Shown here in pieces: positions 33,405-41,451 of a DNA stretch of 64,000 bases; the stretch's first letter is position 1; each line of letters begins with the position of its first letter. This DNA comes from Flavobacterium sp. (lineage in GTDB: Bacteria > Bacteroidota > Bacteroidia > Flavobacteriales > Flavobacteriaceae): contig NZ_JAPZSP010000018.1 of assembly GCF_027531705.1 (NCBI RefSeq), positions 124,001 through 188,000 on the forward strand. The letters run 5' to 3'. Position numbers and translations under genes: made by a program. The notes under the pieces were generated by a model. It was not told where the DNA came from. It worked only from the letters and a program-made list of their open reading frames with translations, and made no database searches.

Positions 33405-34472
33405 ATGAAAAAGATACTTATTTTATTTTTGATGTCAAATTTCTTTCTTTCTTGCGCTTCCTCATCTGATGAAACGCCAAATGTTCCAGAGCAAATGTAT
33501 TTCCCACCATTAACTGGAGATACTTGGGAAACAAAATCAATAGCTGACTTAGGTTGGAATCAAGCTGCTGTTCAACCTTTACTAGATTATTTAGAATTGA
33601 AGCATTCCAAATCGTTCATAGTTTTAGTAAATGGACGAATTGTATTAGAAAATTATTTTAATGGTCATGATGCAACAAAAATATGGTATTGGGCAAGTGC
33701 TGGAAAAACGTTAACATCCACAGTAACCGGAATTGCGCAACAAGAAGGTCTTCTAAATATAAATAATAAAGTTTCGGATTATTTAGGAACGGGTTGGACA
33801 AGTGCACCAATTGCAAAAGAAAATCTGATTACTTGCAAAAATTTGTTATCCATGAATTCTGGATTGAATGATGCTTTGGGTGATGATGTTTCTCCTGCCA
33901 ATCTTCAATATGTGGCTGATGCAGGTCAGCGTTGGGCTTATCATAATGTATATGTAAAGCTTCAAGATGTCGTTGCGCAAGCTAGTGGACAAACATGGAC
34001 AAATTATTTCAACACCAAATTAAGAGATAAAATAGGAATGACTGGAGGAGCTTGGATACAACAAGATGGATTGAGCGTCTACACAAGCAACTCGAAAAGC
34101 ATGGCTCGCTTTGGATTATTGGCTCTAAACAAAGGAACATGGAACGGAACTACCGTTTTGAATGAAACTTATTTTAACGATGCTACCAATACTTCGCAAA
34201 CTATAAATCAGGCTTATGGCTATTTATGGTGGTTGAATGGAAAAACATCTTATCATTTACCACAAACTCAATTTCAATTCCCAAACATGCTAATTCCAAG
34301 TGCTCCAAGTGACATGTATTGTGCGCTAGGTAAAAATGATCAAAAAATATATGTAATTCCAAGTAAAAAAATGGTAGTCATCAGGATGGGTGAAGTTGCA
34401 GATGGCGTAAACTTTGCGCTATCAGATTTTGATGAAGTATTATGGCAAAAAATAAGTGCGTTATATCAGTAA
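33405..34472 (+). CDS. Serine hydrolase, class C beta-lactamase fold, lipoprotein
   Basis: A 355-residue lipoprotein (lipidated Cys17 after MSNFFLS). The beta-lactamase/transpeptidase-like domain covers about 55-350. The active-site motif SxxK is S98-AG-K101 (YWASAGKTLT), and the second motif YxN is Y179-H-N181. The third-motif region is less clear. Family members are esterases, D-amino peptidases or penicillin-binding relatives; resistance to beta-lactams is not implied. The last codons overlap a hairpin that also terminates ftsY from the other strand. Confidence 0.87.
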   Translation: MKKILILFLMSNFFLSCASSSDETPNVPEQMYFPPLTGDTWETKSIADLGWNQAAVQPLLDYLELKHSKSFIVLVNGRIVLENYFNGHDATKIWYWASAGKTLTSTVTGIAQQEGLLNINNKVSDYLGTGWTSAPIAKENLITCKNLLSMNSGLNDALGDDVSPANLQYVADAGQRWAYHNVYVKLQDVVAQASGQTWTNYFNTKLRDKIGMTGGAWIQQDGLSVYTSNSKSMARFGLLALNKGTWNGTTVLNETYFNDATNTSQTINQAYGYLWWLNGKTSYHLPQTQFQFPNMLIPSAPSDMYCALGKNDQKIYVIPSKKMVVIRMGEVADGVNFALSDFDEVLWQKISALYQ

Positions 34473-34500
34473 CGCACTTATTAAATATTCTATTTTTTTT
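34451..34500. terminator. Bidirectional terminator overlapping a coding end
   Basis: A 13-bp perfect stem, AATAAGTGCGTTA (34451-34463) with TAACGCACTTATT (34470-34482), 6-nt loop. On the minus strand T6 follows, terminating ftsY; on the plus strand an AT tract with T8 follows. The left arm is inside the serine hydrolase reading frame. Confidence 0.85.
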
Positions 34501-34505
34501 AAATT

Positions 34506-35486
34506 TTATTTAAAGAAAGAATCTACAAATTCATATTTGTTAAATACTTGTAAATCGTCAATTCCTTCACCAACACCAATATATTTTACTGGAATCTGAA
34601 ATTGATCAGAAATACCTATTACAACGCCACCTTTTGCAGTTCCGTCTAATTTGGTTACTGCTAAACAAGTAACTTCGGTTGCGGCTGTAAATTGTTTTGC
34701 TTGTTCAAAAGCATTTTGCCCTGTTGAACCATCTAAAACTAATAATACATCGTGTGGAGCTTCGGGAGTAACTTTTTGCATTACTCGTTTTACTTTAGTT
34801 AATTCGGCCATCAAACCAACTTTGTTGTGCAAACGACCAGCTGTATCAATAATTACAATATCAGCTTCTTGAGAAACGGCACTTTGAATGGTGTCGAAAG
34901 CAACTGATGCTGGATCGCTTCCCATTTGTTGACGAACAATTGGAACACCTACTCTATCAGCCCAAATTTGTAATTGATCGATTGCTGCTGCTCTAAAAGT
35001 ATCGGCAGCACCAAGAACAACTTTGTAACCTTGCTTTTTGAATTGACTTGCCAATTTACCTATTGTAGTTGTTTTTCCAACACCATTAACACCAACCACC
35101 ATTATTACATAAGGTTTTGTATTAATAGGAATTACAAACTCAGATTCTTCACCAGTATTAGTTTCAGAAAGCAAACCTGCAATTTCTTCACGTAGAATTT
35201 TATTAAGCTCATCCGTTCCAAGATATTTATCTTCGGCTACTCTTTTTTCAATTCTTTTTATGATTTTTAAAGTAGTATCAACACCAACATCTGAAGCTAC
35301 AAGGATTTCTTCAAGATTATCTAAAACCTCATCATCAACTTTTGATTTTCCAGCAACTGCTTTAGTAAGCTTAGAAAAAAAACTTGTTTTAGATTTTTCC
35401 AAACCTTTGTCTAAGGTCTGTTTGTCCTGCTCGTTTAGAACAGGTTCTTTCTTATCGGAAGAGAATAATTTTTTAAAAAAACTCAT
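34506..35486 (-). CDS. ftsY: Signal recognition particle receptor FtsY
   Basis: A 326-residue SRP GTPase that receives ribosome-SRP complexes at the membrane. A short charged N-terminal A region (about 1-35) is followed by the N domain (LEEILVASDVGVDTTLKII) and G domain. The GTPase motifs are G1 GVNGVGKTTT (132-141), DTFRAAA, DTAGR and TKLDGTAKGG. The short acidic region is typical of Bacteroidetes FtsY. It lies downstream of the ribosomal-protein operon but has its own -7 element (35550-35557) and the operon has a terminator, so it is probably independent. Confidence 0.96.
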   Translation of the reverse strand: MSFFKKLFSSDKKEPVLNEQDKQTLDKGLEKSKTSFFSKLTKAVAGKSKVDDEVLDNLEEILVASDVGVDTTLKIIKRIEKRVAEDKYLGTDELNKILREEIAGLLSETNTGEESEFVIPINTKPYVIMVVGVNGVGKTTTIGKLASQFKKQGYKVVLGAADTFRAAAIDQLQIWADRVGVPIVRQQMGSDPASVAFDTIQSAVSQEADIVIIDTAGRLHNKVGLMAELTKVKRVMQKVTPEAPHDVLLVLDGSTGQNAFEQAKQFTAATEVTCLAVTKLDGTAKGGVVIGISDQFQIPVKYIGVGEGIDDLQVFNKYEFVDSFFK

Positions 35487-35549
35487 TTCAATTTGGGAAT
35501 TAGCAATTAAACAATAGATTTATTTTCTATTACTTAATAAAATGATGCA

Positions 35550-35557
35550 CAAATATA
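35550..35557 (-). promoter_or_regulatory. -7 promoter element TATATTTG for ftsY
   Basis: An exact TAnnTTTG on the minus strand, immediately downstream of the terminator hairpin at 35564-35595. The -33 region of this promoter is therefore inside the terminator stem. Confidence 0.6.
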
Positions 35558-35563
35558 AAAATA

Positions 35564-35595
35564 AAAAAAGCTACTTGCGAATGAAAGTAGCTTTT
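35564..35595 (-). terminator. Terminator of the rpmB-rpmG-DUF4295 operon
   Basis: AAAAAAGCTACTT (35564-35576) pairs with AAGTAGCTTTT (35585-35595); a T-rich tract follows on the minus strand. Confidence 0.82.
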
Positions 35596-35615
35596 CTATA
35601 TAAAGTTTGCGTTAA

Positions 35616-35768
35616 TTATTTCTTTTTCAAGAATTCATCAACTTCTTCTGGAGTCATAATGCTTTCAACGAAAGTATATGCACCTGTTTTTGGAGATTTC
35701 ACCATTTTGATGGCTTTTGATAATCTCTTAGAAGATGTTTGTAACGATGCTACGGTTTTCTTTGCCAT
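35616..35768 (-). CDS. DUF4295 small basic protein
   Basis: A 50-residue protein, MAKKTVASLQTSSKRLSKAI at the start and EEVDEFLKKK at the end, encoded 8 bp after rpmG. DUF4295 proteins are found next to rpmG/rpmB throughout Bacteroidetes, and some have been suggested to be ribosome-associated. Its Lys-rich composition and operon position fit a ribosomal or translation role, which is inference. It is short enough to be missed by length-limited gene callers. Confidence 0.88.
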   Translation of the reverse strand: MAKKTVASLQTSSKRLSKAIKMVKSPKTGAYTFVESIMTPEEVDEFLKKK

Positions 35769-35776
35769 GACTTATA

Positions 35777-35959
35777 TTATTTAATTTCTTTATGAACTGT
35801 AACACGTTTCAAGATAGGATTAAATTTTTTAATCTCTAATCTATCTGGAGTGTTTTTTTTGTTTTTAGTTGTAATGTATCTAGAAGTTCCGGCAACACCA
35901 GTTGCTTTATGCTCTGTACACTCTAAAATTACCTGAATTCTATTACCTTTCTTTGCCAT
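35777..35959 (-). CDS. rpmG: 50S ribosomal protein L33
   Basis: A 60-residue protein with the L33 pattern [37 protein letters not shown] and a C-terminal RVTVHKEIK. Only one Cys is present, so it lacks the CxxC pairs of the zinc-binding paralogue. It lies between rpmB (28 bp upstream) and DUF4295 (8 bp downstream). Confidence 0.96.
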   Translation of the reverse strand: MAKKGNRIQVILECTEHKATGVAGTSRYITTKNKKNTPDRLEIKKFNPILKRVTVHKEIK

Positions 35960-35987
35960 TTTGCTATCTATTTATTTTTGGAAAAGA

Positions 35988-36224
35988 TTATTTAATAAAT
36001 CCTTCTGCTTGTGCTTTTTTCAAAACTGCAGAAATTCCATTTTTATTAATTGTTTTTATTGTAGATGCAGCTACTCTAAGAGTAATCCATCTATCTTCTT
36101 CAGGAAGATAAAAACGTTTTTTAAGTAAGTTTACAGAAAACTTTCTTTTAGTTTTATTCATCGCGTGAGAAACATTGTTTCCCGTCATCGCTCTTTTACC
36201 AGTAAGGTCACAAACTCTTGACAT
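35988..36224 (-). CDS. rpmB: 50S ribosomal protein L28
   Basis: A 78-residue protein beginning SRVCDLTGKRAMTGNNVSHA, with the NKTKRKFSVNL segment and RWITLRVAASTIKTINK typical of L28. First gene of the operon rpmB-rpmG-DUF4295. A promoter with -33 and -7 elements lies at 36261-36293. Confidence 0.97.
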   Translation of the reverse strand: MSRVCDLTGKRAMTGNNVSHAMNKTKRKFSVNLLKKRFYLPEEDRWITLRVAASTIKTINKNGISAVLKKAQAEGFIK

Positions 36225-36260
36225 TATGCTTATCTTTTATCGTTATTCAAATCGAGGGTG

Positions 36261-36293
36261 CAAAGAAAAGAAAAATAAACCTATTACGCAAAA
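36261..36293 (-). promoter_or_regulatory. Promoter TTTG-N21-TTTCTTTG for rpmB operon
   Basis: On the minus strand TTTG (36290-36293), 21 bp, then TTTCTTTG (36261-36268), one mismatch to TAnnTTTG. The spacing fits the Bacteroidetes consensus. It lies between cinA and rpmB. Confidence 0.5.
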
Positions 36294-36296
36294 AAA

Positions 36297-37550
36297 TTAT
36301 ACTACATTTTTTAAAATTTCTTTTTGAAGCATTTCTAAACTTTTATTTACTGCTCTGAGTATCACTTTTTCTCGAGGTTCACCAAAGTTAAATTCTTCTA
36401 CAACAATTGTTTGCGGTGTTGCCAAAGCAATAAATACAGTTCCAACAGTTGCGTCAGAATCGCCTTTTGATGGTCCGGCATTTCCTGTTGTAGCAATTGC
36501 AAAATCGGTTTTGAACATTTTTTGTGCTTGCAAAGCCATTTTTTCGGCTACTTGAGCGCTAACAACTGAATGTTTTTCAATCAGTTCGTGCGGAATTCCC
36601 AAAACAGCTTCTTTGGCTTCCGTTGCATAAGAAACTACGCTTCCTTTGAAGTAACTTGATGAACCTGCAACTGATGTTAACAAGGATGCAATTGAACCAC
36701 CTGTGCAACTTTCGGCTGTTGCAATTGTTAACTTTTTTTGTGCTAAAAGTTTTCCTATTACTACTTCGATTGTTTCGCTATCGTCGAATCCTACTATGAT
36801 ATCGCCAATTATTTTGGTTAGCGAATTTACATTTTCTTCGATTGCTTTTTCTAATATTTCTTTATCTGTTCCTCTTGCAGAAAGTCGTAAACGTACTCTT
36901 CCAGGCGCTGGCAGATAAGCAAGTTTAATAAATTCGGGCAGATTATTTTCCCAATCTTCTATTCTTTCGGCAACTAGACTTTCTCCTTGTCCGTATGTTA
37001 AAATAGTTTTGTGGATAATATAAGGACGATTGTACTCTCGAACCACTTTGGGAATTATTTCGTTTTCAACCAAATATTTCATTTCATAAGGAACACCAGG
37101 CAATGAAATAAAAACGGTGTTTTCTTTTTTCATCCACATTCCTGGAGCCGTTCCCACTTTGTTGAATAATACGTGGCATTTTGTTGGAACTAATGCTTGA
37201 TCACGATTCATTTGGGTAATTGGTCGCTTGAAAATACTTTCTATTAATTGGGTAACGTGCGCCAAAACTTCTTTGTTTTCGACTAATGTATCTTCAAAAT
37301 AGTCGCAAAAGGTTTTTTTGGTGATATCGTCTTTTGTTGGTCCGAGTCCGCCAGTTATGATTACTAAATCGACTTGGTTTTGGAGTTTGGAAAACGTATC
37401 AAGTATATGTTGTTTGTTATCGGAAATGGAAATCATTTCGTGAATATCGACACCTATTTTATCGAGTGATTTGGCTATAAATCCGGAGTTGGTATCGACG
37501 ATTTGACCTATAAGAATTTCGTCGCCAATGGTTACAATAGTGGCTTTCAT
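36297..37550 (-). CDS. cinA: CinA family nicotinamide-nucleotide amidohydrolase
   Basis: A 417-residue protein with an N-terminal molybdopterin-binding-like domain (about 1-170: [40 protein letters not shown]) and a C-terminal CinA domain (about 255-415: [35 protein letters not shown]). The C-terminal domain deamidates NMN in pyridine nucleotide recycling; the N-terminal domain may act as ADP-ribose pyrophosphatase. Normal full length. It has its own -7 element upstream. Confidence 0.94.
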   Translation of the reverse strand: MKATIVTIGDEILIGQIVDTNSGFIAKSLDKIGVDIHEMISISDNKQHILDTFSKLQNQVDLVIITGGLGPTKDDITKKTFCDYFEDTLVENKEVLAHVTQLIESIFKRPITQMNRDQALVPTKCHVLFNKVGTAPGMWMKKENTVFISLPGVPYEMKYLVENEIIPKVVREYNRPYIIHKTILTYGQGESLVAERIEDWENNLPEFIKLAYLPAPGRVRLRLSARGTDKEILEKAIEENVNSLTKIIGDIIVGFDDSETIEVVIGKLLAQKKLTIATAESCTGGSIASLLTSVAGSSSYFKGSVVSYATEAKEAVLGIPHELIEKHSVVSAQVAEKMALQAQKMFKTDFAIATTGNAGPSKGDSDATVGTVFIALATPQTIVVEEFNFGEPREKVILRAVNKSLEMLQKEILKNVV

Positions 37551-37571
37551 TAAGTATAAATATTTGTTTTA

Positions 37572-37579
37572 CAAAGGTA
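37572..37579 (-). promoter_or_regulatory. -7 promoter element TACCTTTG for cinA
   Basis: An exact TAnnTTTG on the minus strand, 21 bp before the cinA ATG. Confidence 0.6.
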
Positions 37580-37604
37580 ACAAAAGAAAAAATGGAAACC
37601 TATC

Positions 37605-37732
37605 TAGCCCCGATTGCAGTGGAAATCCTTTTTTAAACCTGACAGGTTTTAGAAACCTGTCAGGTTTAAAAAAGATTGGAACGTAAAGCGGGAATTACCA
37701 TTACTGATAAATCCCGAACCATTCGCTCCTAA
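37605..37732 (+). repeat. Dispersed intergenic element, copy 2
   Basis: Begins TAGCCCCGATTGCAGTGG, carries TCCTTTTTT, a large hairpin, AAAAAAGATTGG, AAAGCGGGAATTAC and ends GCTCC. The order and spacing of these motifs match the minus-strand element at 2324-2452; lengths are 128 and 129 bp. The centre differs between copies. It fills the 184-bp spacer between the Hpt gene and cinA, on the strand opposite to both. Confidence 0.5.
37629..37673. repeat. 21-bp perfect hairpin in element copy 2
   Basis: Arms at 37629-37649 and 37653-37673 are perfectly complementary with a 3-nt loop. Each arm contains AAACCTGACAGGTTT or its complement, itself nearly palindromic, and is flanked by T6/A6, so it could act as a terminator on both strands. 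Confidence 0.8.
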
Positions 37733-37734
37733 TT

Positions 37735-38079
37735 TTACATATCGAAATCTTTTTTGATTTCTTTGACAGCGTTTACAATTTGATTTTCGATACTTTCGAA
37801 AGTAGCGTTGATTTCGCTTCTTTTTCCTTCAGCTCTTGTCCATGCTTCGACCTGAAGAATTTCTTCGTACGCAACGTTCATTCCCAACAAATCGAGAGAA
37901 GGTTTGATTTTATGTGCATAAGCGTACGCTTGTTTGTAATCTTTTTCTTTTATTCCAGATTTGATAAGTGTTAAATCTTCGGGAACTTCGGTTACGAAAA
38001 GTTCTAAAATGGAGTTTACAAATTCAGGATCATTGTCTGAAAGCGCGTAAACTTTGGCTAAGTTGTAGTTTAGGGCCAT
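37735..38079 (-). CDS. Stand-alone Hpt (histidine phosphotransfer) protein
   Basis: A 114-residue all-helical protein with the phosphorelay site His56 in YAYAHKIKPSLDLLG. Hpt proteins pass phosphate between receiver domains of a phosphorelay. No hybrid kinase is adjacent, so its partner is elsewhere. Start and stop overlap with the FAH gene upstream (shared base at 38079), giving an exonuclease-FAH-Hpt operon. Confidence 0.88.
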   Translation of the reverse strand: MALNYNLAKVYALSDNDPEFVNSILELFVTEVPEDLTLIKSGIKEKDYKQAYAYAHKIKPSLDLLGMNVAYEEILQVEAWTRAEGKRSEINATFESIENQIVNAVKEIKKDFDM

Positions 38080-38690
38080 TACTTTACTTGTATTTTAAAT
38101 AGTTTTTGTTTGTTTAAAAATCCTTCCAATATATCATTGGGTTTTACTTGCGCAACACCTTCGGGCGTTCCTGTGAAAATAATATCTCCAATTTTTAAGG
38201 TAAAATATTGTGAGACATTTGCTATTAATTCATCAATTTTCCATAGCATTAAACTTGAATTTCCTGATTGAACGGTTTTTCCGTTGTTGGTTAATTCAAA
38301 ATTTAAGTTGTCAACCGATTGAAATTTTTCTTTCGAAACAAATTCTCCAATAACTGCTGAACCGTCGAAAGCTTTTGCTTTTTCCCATGGCAGTCCTTTG
38401 TCTTTGAGTTTTTGCTGCAAATCGCGGGCTGTAAAATCGATTCCGACACTTATTTCGTCATAATATTTATGAGCAAATTTGGGTTCGATATACTTCCCTA
38501 CTTTATTTATTTTGACAATTAGTTCAATTTCGTGATGAATATCTTCTGAAAATTCTGGAATTACAAAAGGATGTTGCTTTAGCAAAACCGCCGAATCGGG
38601 TTTCATAAAAACCACTGGTTCGTCTGGTCGTTCGTTTTGTAACTCTTCTATATGTTTAACGTAATTGCGTCCTATACAGATAATTTTCAT
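38079..38690 (-). CDS. Fumarylacetoacetate hydrolase family protein
   Basis: A 203-residue single-domain FAH protein: CIGRNYVKHIEEL at the start, PVVFMKPDSAVL, then HHEIELIVKINK with metal-binding acidic residues, the GIDFTARDLQ motif and IIFTGTPEGV near the C-terminus. Members hydrolyse or decarboxylate beta-diketo acids such as acylpyruvates and oxaloacetate. Exact substrate unknown. It is the middle gene of the exonuclease-FAH-Hpt operon. Confidence 0.92.
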   Translation of the reverse strand: MKIICIGRNYVKHIEELQNERPDEPVVFMKPDSAVLLKQHPFVIPEFSEDIHHEIELIVKINKVGKYIEPKFAHKYYDEISVGIDFTARDLQQKLKDKGLPWEKAKAFDGSAVIGEFVSKEKFQSVDNLNFELTNNGKTVQSGNSSLMLWKIDELIANVSQYFTLKIGDIIFTGTPEGVAQVKPNDILEGFLNKQKLFKIQVK

Positions 38691-38696
38691 AGTTTT

Positions 38697-38765
38697 TAGT
38701 CTCAGTTTTCAGTCTCAGTTTTCAGTTTTCAGTTTTCAAGCCAACTGCTAACTGCGACTACCAAC
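38697..38765 (-). repeat. Tandem-word spacer between exonuclease and FAH genes
   Basis: Read on the minus strand: GTCGCAGTTAGCAGTTGGC, then units of ACTGAAA and ACTGAGACTGAAA. Same words and orientation as the spacers at 18124-18198 and 32455-32486. Confidence 0.6.
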
Positions 38766-39536
38766 TTATTTTGTATTTAATTTTCTTAATTTGATTGCGG
38801 TTAAAACTTTCTTGGTGTATAGAGGAAAATCGGCTCCTTGAATCCAGCCGTAATAGCCAGGTTCTTTTTCGAGTACATCTTCTACCAATTGGTTTTTGTT
38901 TTTTCCGAAAGTAAATATTTCTTGTCCTTTATCGTTTAATGCTATGAATCCTGCAAAATCAACTGCTTTTTTTCTCGAAGTAAATTCGGAAAGCGTTTTC
39001 ATATCATTTGGTAAATCTTCGTAACGGTCTAATTGCGCTTTTAAGATTTCATATGTTGCCATTGTATCAGCTTCGGCAGTATGAGCGTTTTCTAGGCTTT
39101 GGTTGCAATAAAATTTTAGTGCGGCACTTAATGTTCGTTCTTCTTTTTTGTGAAAAATAGTTTGTACATCGACAGAAACTCTGTTTTTCATGTCAAAATC
39201 TACTCCAGCTCGAAGCAATTCTTCTGCTAGTAATGGAATATCAAATCTATCGGAATTATAACCTGCTAAATCACTGTCTTTAATCATGTTATAGACTTGA
39301 GATGCAAGCTCTTTGAAAGTTGGTTCGTTGGCGACTTTTTCGTTAGAAATTCCGTGAATGGCTGTTGATTGTGGCGGTATTGGAATAGTAGGGTTTACCA
39401 ACCAGGTTTTACTTTCCTTATTTCCGTTTGGATATACTTTGAATACTGCTATTTCTACAATTCTATCTTTGGCAACGTCGATTCCGGTAGTTTCGAGGTC
39501 AAAAAAACAGATAGGCTTATTGAGTTTTAATTCCAT
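38766..39536 (-). CDS. DnaQ-like 3'-5' exonuclease
   Basis: A 256-residue protein. The DEDDh exonuclease domain covers about 8-170 with Asp13 and Glu15 in FFDLETTG, Asp99 in YNSDRFD, and His152/Asp157 in HTAEAD. The family trims or proofreads nucleic acid ends. A C-terminal domain of about 80 residues (FAGFIALNDKGQEIFTFGKNKNQ) is conserved in flavobacterial relatives and is not part of the exonuclease fold. It could be the polymerase III epsilon-like subunit; this cannot be settled here. Confidence 0.9.
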   Translation of the reverse strand: MELKLNKPICFFDLETTGIDVAKDRIVEIAVFKVYPNGNKESKTWLVNPTIPIPPQSTAIHGISNEKVANEPTFKELASQVYNMIKDSDLAGYNSDRFDIPLLAEELLRAGVDFDMKNRVSVDVQTIFHKKEERTLSAALKFYCNQSLENAHTAEADTMATYEILKAQLDRYEDLPNDMKTLSEFTSRKKAVDFAGFIALNDKGQEIFTFGKNKNQLVEDVLEKEPGYYGWIQGADFPLYTKKVLTAIKLRKLNTK

Positions 39537-39555
39537 TTTGATTAATTGATGGGAA

Positions 39556-39563
39556 CAAATATA
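39556..39563 (-). promoter_or_regulatory. -7 promoter element TATATTTG for the exonuclease operon
   Basis: An exact TAnnTTTG on the minus strand, 19 bp before the ATG at 39536. Confidence 0.6.
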
Positions 39564-39665
39564 AAATATTGTATTTACCGTTTAACGATGTTTTAAAAAA
39601 TTGATAAAAAAGATTTATAAAAAATTTAAAAACAGGCATTTTAAATAGGTAAAAGATAAATTTTA

Positions 39666-39693
39666 ACACAGATTACACAGATTAACACGGATT
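39666..39693. repeat. 9-bp tandem word ACACAGATT
   Basis: ACACAGATT is repeated twice exactly, then AACACGGATT. It lies in the 231-bp spacer between the delta-60 gene and the exonuclease gene, outside the terminator and promoter there. Confidence 0.65.
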
Positions 39694-39716
39694 TTTTTAT
39701 AATTAAAAAATCAATA

Positions 39717-39748
39717 AAAAACCCGACAATTTTGATTTGTCGGGTTTG
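39717..39748 (-). terminator. Terminator of the delta-60 protein gene
   Basis: AAACCCGACAA (39719-39729) pairs with TTGTCGGGTTT (39737-39747); a run of T follows on the minus strand. Confidence 0.85.
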
Positions 39749-39767
39749 TTTAAATTTATGTTTAAAC

Positions 39768-41321
39768 CTATTTTATAATTTTGATTGTATTATTCTCGAA
39801 ACCATCATTAATTTTTAAAAAATAGATTCCTTTAGAAAGTGTTTCAGGCAAATCAAGATACAAAGAATTGTTTCCTGATGAAAATGATTTTTCATTACTC
39901 AAATTTTGAATTAGACGACCATTTGCATCAACTAAATCAATAGTTAAAATTTCATTTTTGGAAAGTGAAAAAGTAAGGTTTATTGAAGTTGTAAATGGAT
40001 TTGGTGAAACGGAAAATTGAGGTTTTGAAAATAGGGAAGTTGAGAGGTTGGTAACATTGAATTGGACAAGTGCGGAATCCGAATTACTTGAAGTCCCAAA
40101 ATTTATTGAGCCTCCACATAAAATTTTACCATCAGTTTTTAGTTTTAAAGTAGATAATCCATCACTTAAATTATTAAAATCTTTTATATAAACCCCATCT
40201 GAATCAAATGAAACATCCAAAATACCTGAATTAGAATATTTTAAAAGTAACATATCTGAGAGTTGTGTAGATTGATTATAATCATAACCTACACAAGTAA
40301 TTTTTCCATCATCAGAAATTGAAAAGTCAGAAATTGAAAAATTTGTTCCCTCAGTTGAGTTTGTTATTACTTTTCCTTGATTACCAAATGTAGCATCTAA
40401 AACACCATTTGCATTATATTTACCAATGGCTACTCCTGAAGAAGAATTGAAACCAGAAATACCTCCAACATATAAATTGTTATTACTGTCAGAATTTAAA
40501 CATACAAAATACTCGCTACCTCCGTAATCATCAACAACTATTCCTTCATTTCCAAAAGATGTATCTAAAGTCCCATCGGTATTTAGTTTAACCATTGCAA
40601 AATCAATTGTATTTGAAGTAGCAAAACTATAACCTGAAATTACTATTTTATCATCTAATAAAACCTTTACACTGCAAACTCTATCATCTGTATTCAATAA
40701 ATTTCCACCAATATTATAATTTATTTTACCTAAATTGCCAAAACTTTGATCTATAGAGCCATCACTGTTTAATCTTGAAATACCAAAATCTGAACCATTA
40801 TTAAAACAACTTCCAGCTAATACAATTTTTAAATCATTTTGAATATCGATTGAACATTCATAAAAATTATCAAAACTATTTGACACACCAAAGTTTCCAA
40901 ATGAAGTATCAATTATTCCATCTTTATCATACCTAAAAACTGAAATTTGGTTATTGTTATCAGTATTTCTGCCAGAAACTAAAATTTTATCATCATTTTG
41001 AATTTTAATTGAATTGATTGGAAAATCATAATTAATATCTGTAGAAACATAACCAGCAATCCCAAATGATGAGTCTAAAATTCCTTCGCTTGAATATCTA
41101 GTCAAAACAATATTACTATTATTTTGATTAGTAAAAGATGTTAGACAAACTATCTTTCCGTCTGATTGATATTCTAATCCAAGTATATTTTCATTAGTTT
41201 GAGAAATTGGAATTACAGTTATACCACCAACCCCAAAACTAGTATCTAAAGTTACATTTTGAGCCATGCTTATCTGAAAAAAAGAAACAAAAAATAGTAA
41301 ATAAAGTAGTTTTGTTTTCAT
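39768..41321 (-). CDS. Delta-60 repeat T9SS cargo protein
   Basis: A 517-residue secreted protein with a signal peptide (MKTKLLYLLFFVSFFQISMAQ). Residues about 25-420 are delta-60 repeats, each with a DxSFGxxG motif and an IxxDDKIxxxG strand (for example LDSSFGIAGY, DTSFGNFGV), expected to form a beta-propeller. It ends in a type A T9SS sorting domain (FSVSPNPFTTSINL to the end). ATG at 41321 is chosen because the upstream in-frame TTG at 41345 lies inside the -7 element. Promoter and a perfect 18-bp palindrome precede it. Confidence 0.88.
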   Translation of the reverse strand: MKTKLLYLLFFVSFFQISMAQNVTLDTSFGVGGITVIPISQTNENILGLEYQSDGKIVCLTSFTNQNNSNIVLTRYSSEGILDSSFGIAGYVSTDINYDFPINSIKIQNDDKILVSGRNTDNNNQISVFRYDKDGIIDTSFGNFGVSNSFDNFYECSIDIQNDLKIVLAGSCFNNGSDFGISRLNSDGSIDQSFGNLGKINYNIGGNLLNTDDRVCSVKVLLDDKIVISGYSFATSNTIDFAMVKLNTDGTLDTSFGNEGIVVDDYGGSEYFVCLNSDSNNNLYVGGISGFNSSSGVAIGKYNANGVLDATFGNQGKVITNSTEGTNFSISDFSISDDGKITCVGYDYNQSTQLSDMLLLKYSNSGILDVSFDSDGVYIKDFNNLSDGLSTLKLKTDGKILCGGSINFGTSSNSDSALVQFNVTNLSTSLFSKPQFSVSPNPFTTSINLTFSLSKNEILTIDLVDANGRLIQNLSNEKSFSSGNNSLYLDLPETLSKGIYFLKINDGFENNTIKIIK

Positions 41322-41342
41322 AGCTAAGAAATTATTAAAAAT

Positions 41343-41350
41343 CAAATGTA
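41343..41350 (-). promoter_or_regulatory. -7 promoter element TACATTTG
   Basis: An exact TAnnTTTG on the minus strand, 21 bp before the delta-60 ATG, overlapped by the palindrome at 41347-41364. Confidence 0.6.
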
Positions 41351-41364
41351 CTAAATTTAGTACA
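41347..41364. promoter_or_regulatory. 18-bp perfect palindrome (candidate operator)
   Basis: TGTACTAAATTTAGTACA is fully self-complementary and covers the upstream half of the -7 element and the spacer of the delta-60 promoter, a usual position for a dimeric repressor. Confidence 0.5.
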
Positions 41365-41389
41365 CACTTAAAAAATTATTTTTTTTATT

Positions 41390-41428
41390 AAAAAAACCCT
41401 GTCAAAGTTCAATACTCTAACAGGGTTG
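41390..41428 (-). terminator. Terminator of the E2 gene
   Basis: AACCCTGT (41395-41402) pairs with ACAGGGTT (41420-41427), followed on the minus strand by T7. Confidence 0.75.
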
Positions 41429-41451
41429 AAATTTTAAAATAACTTCTAAAA

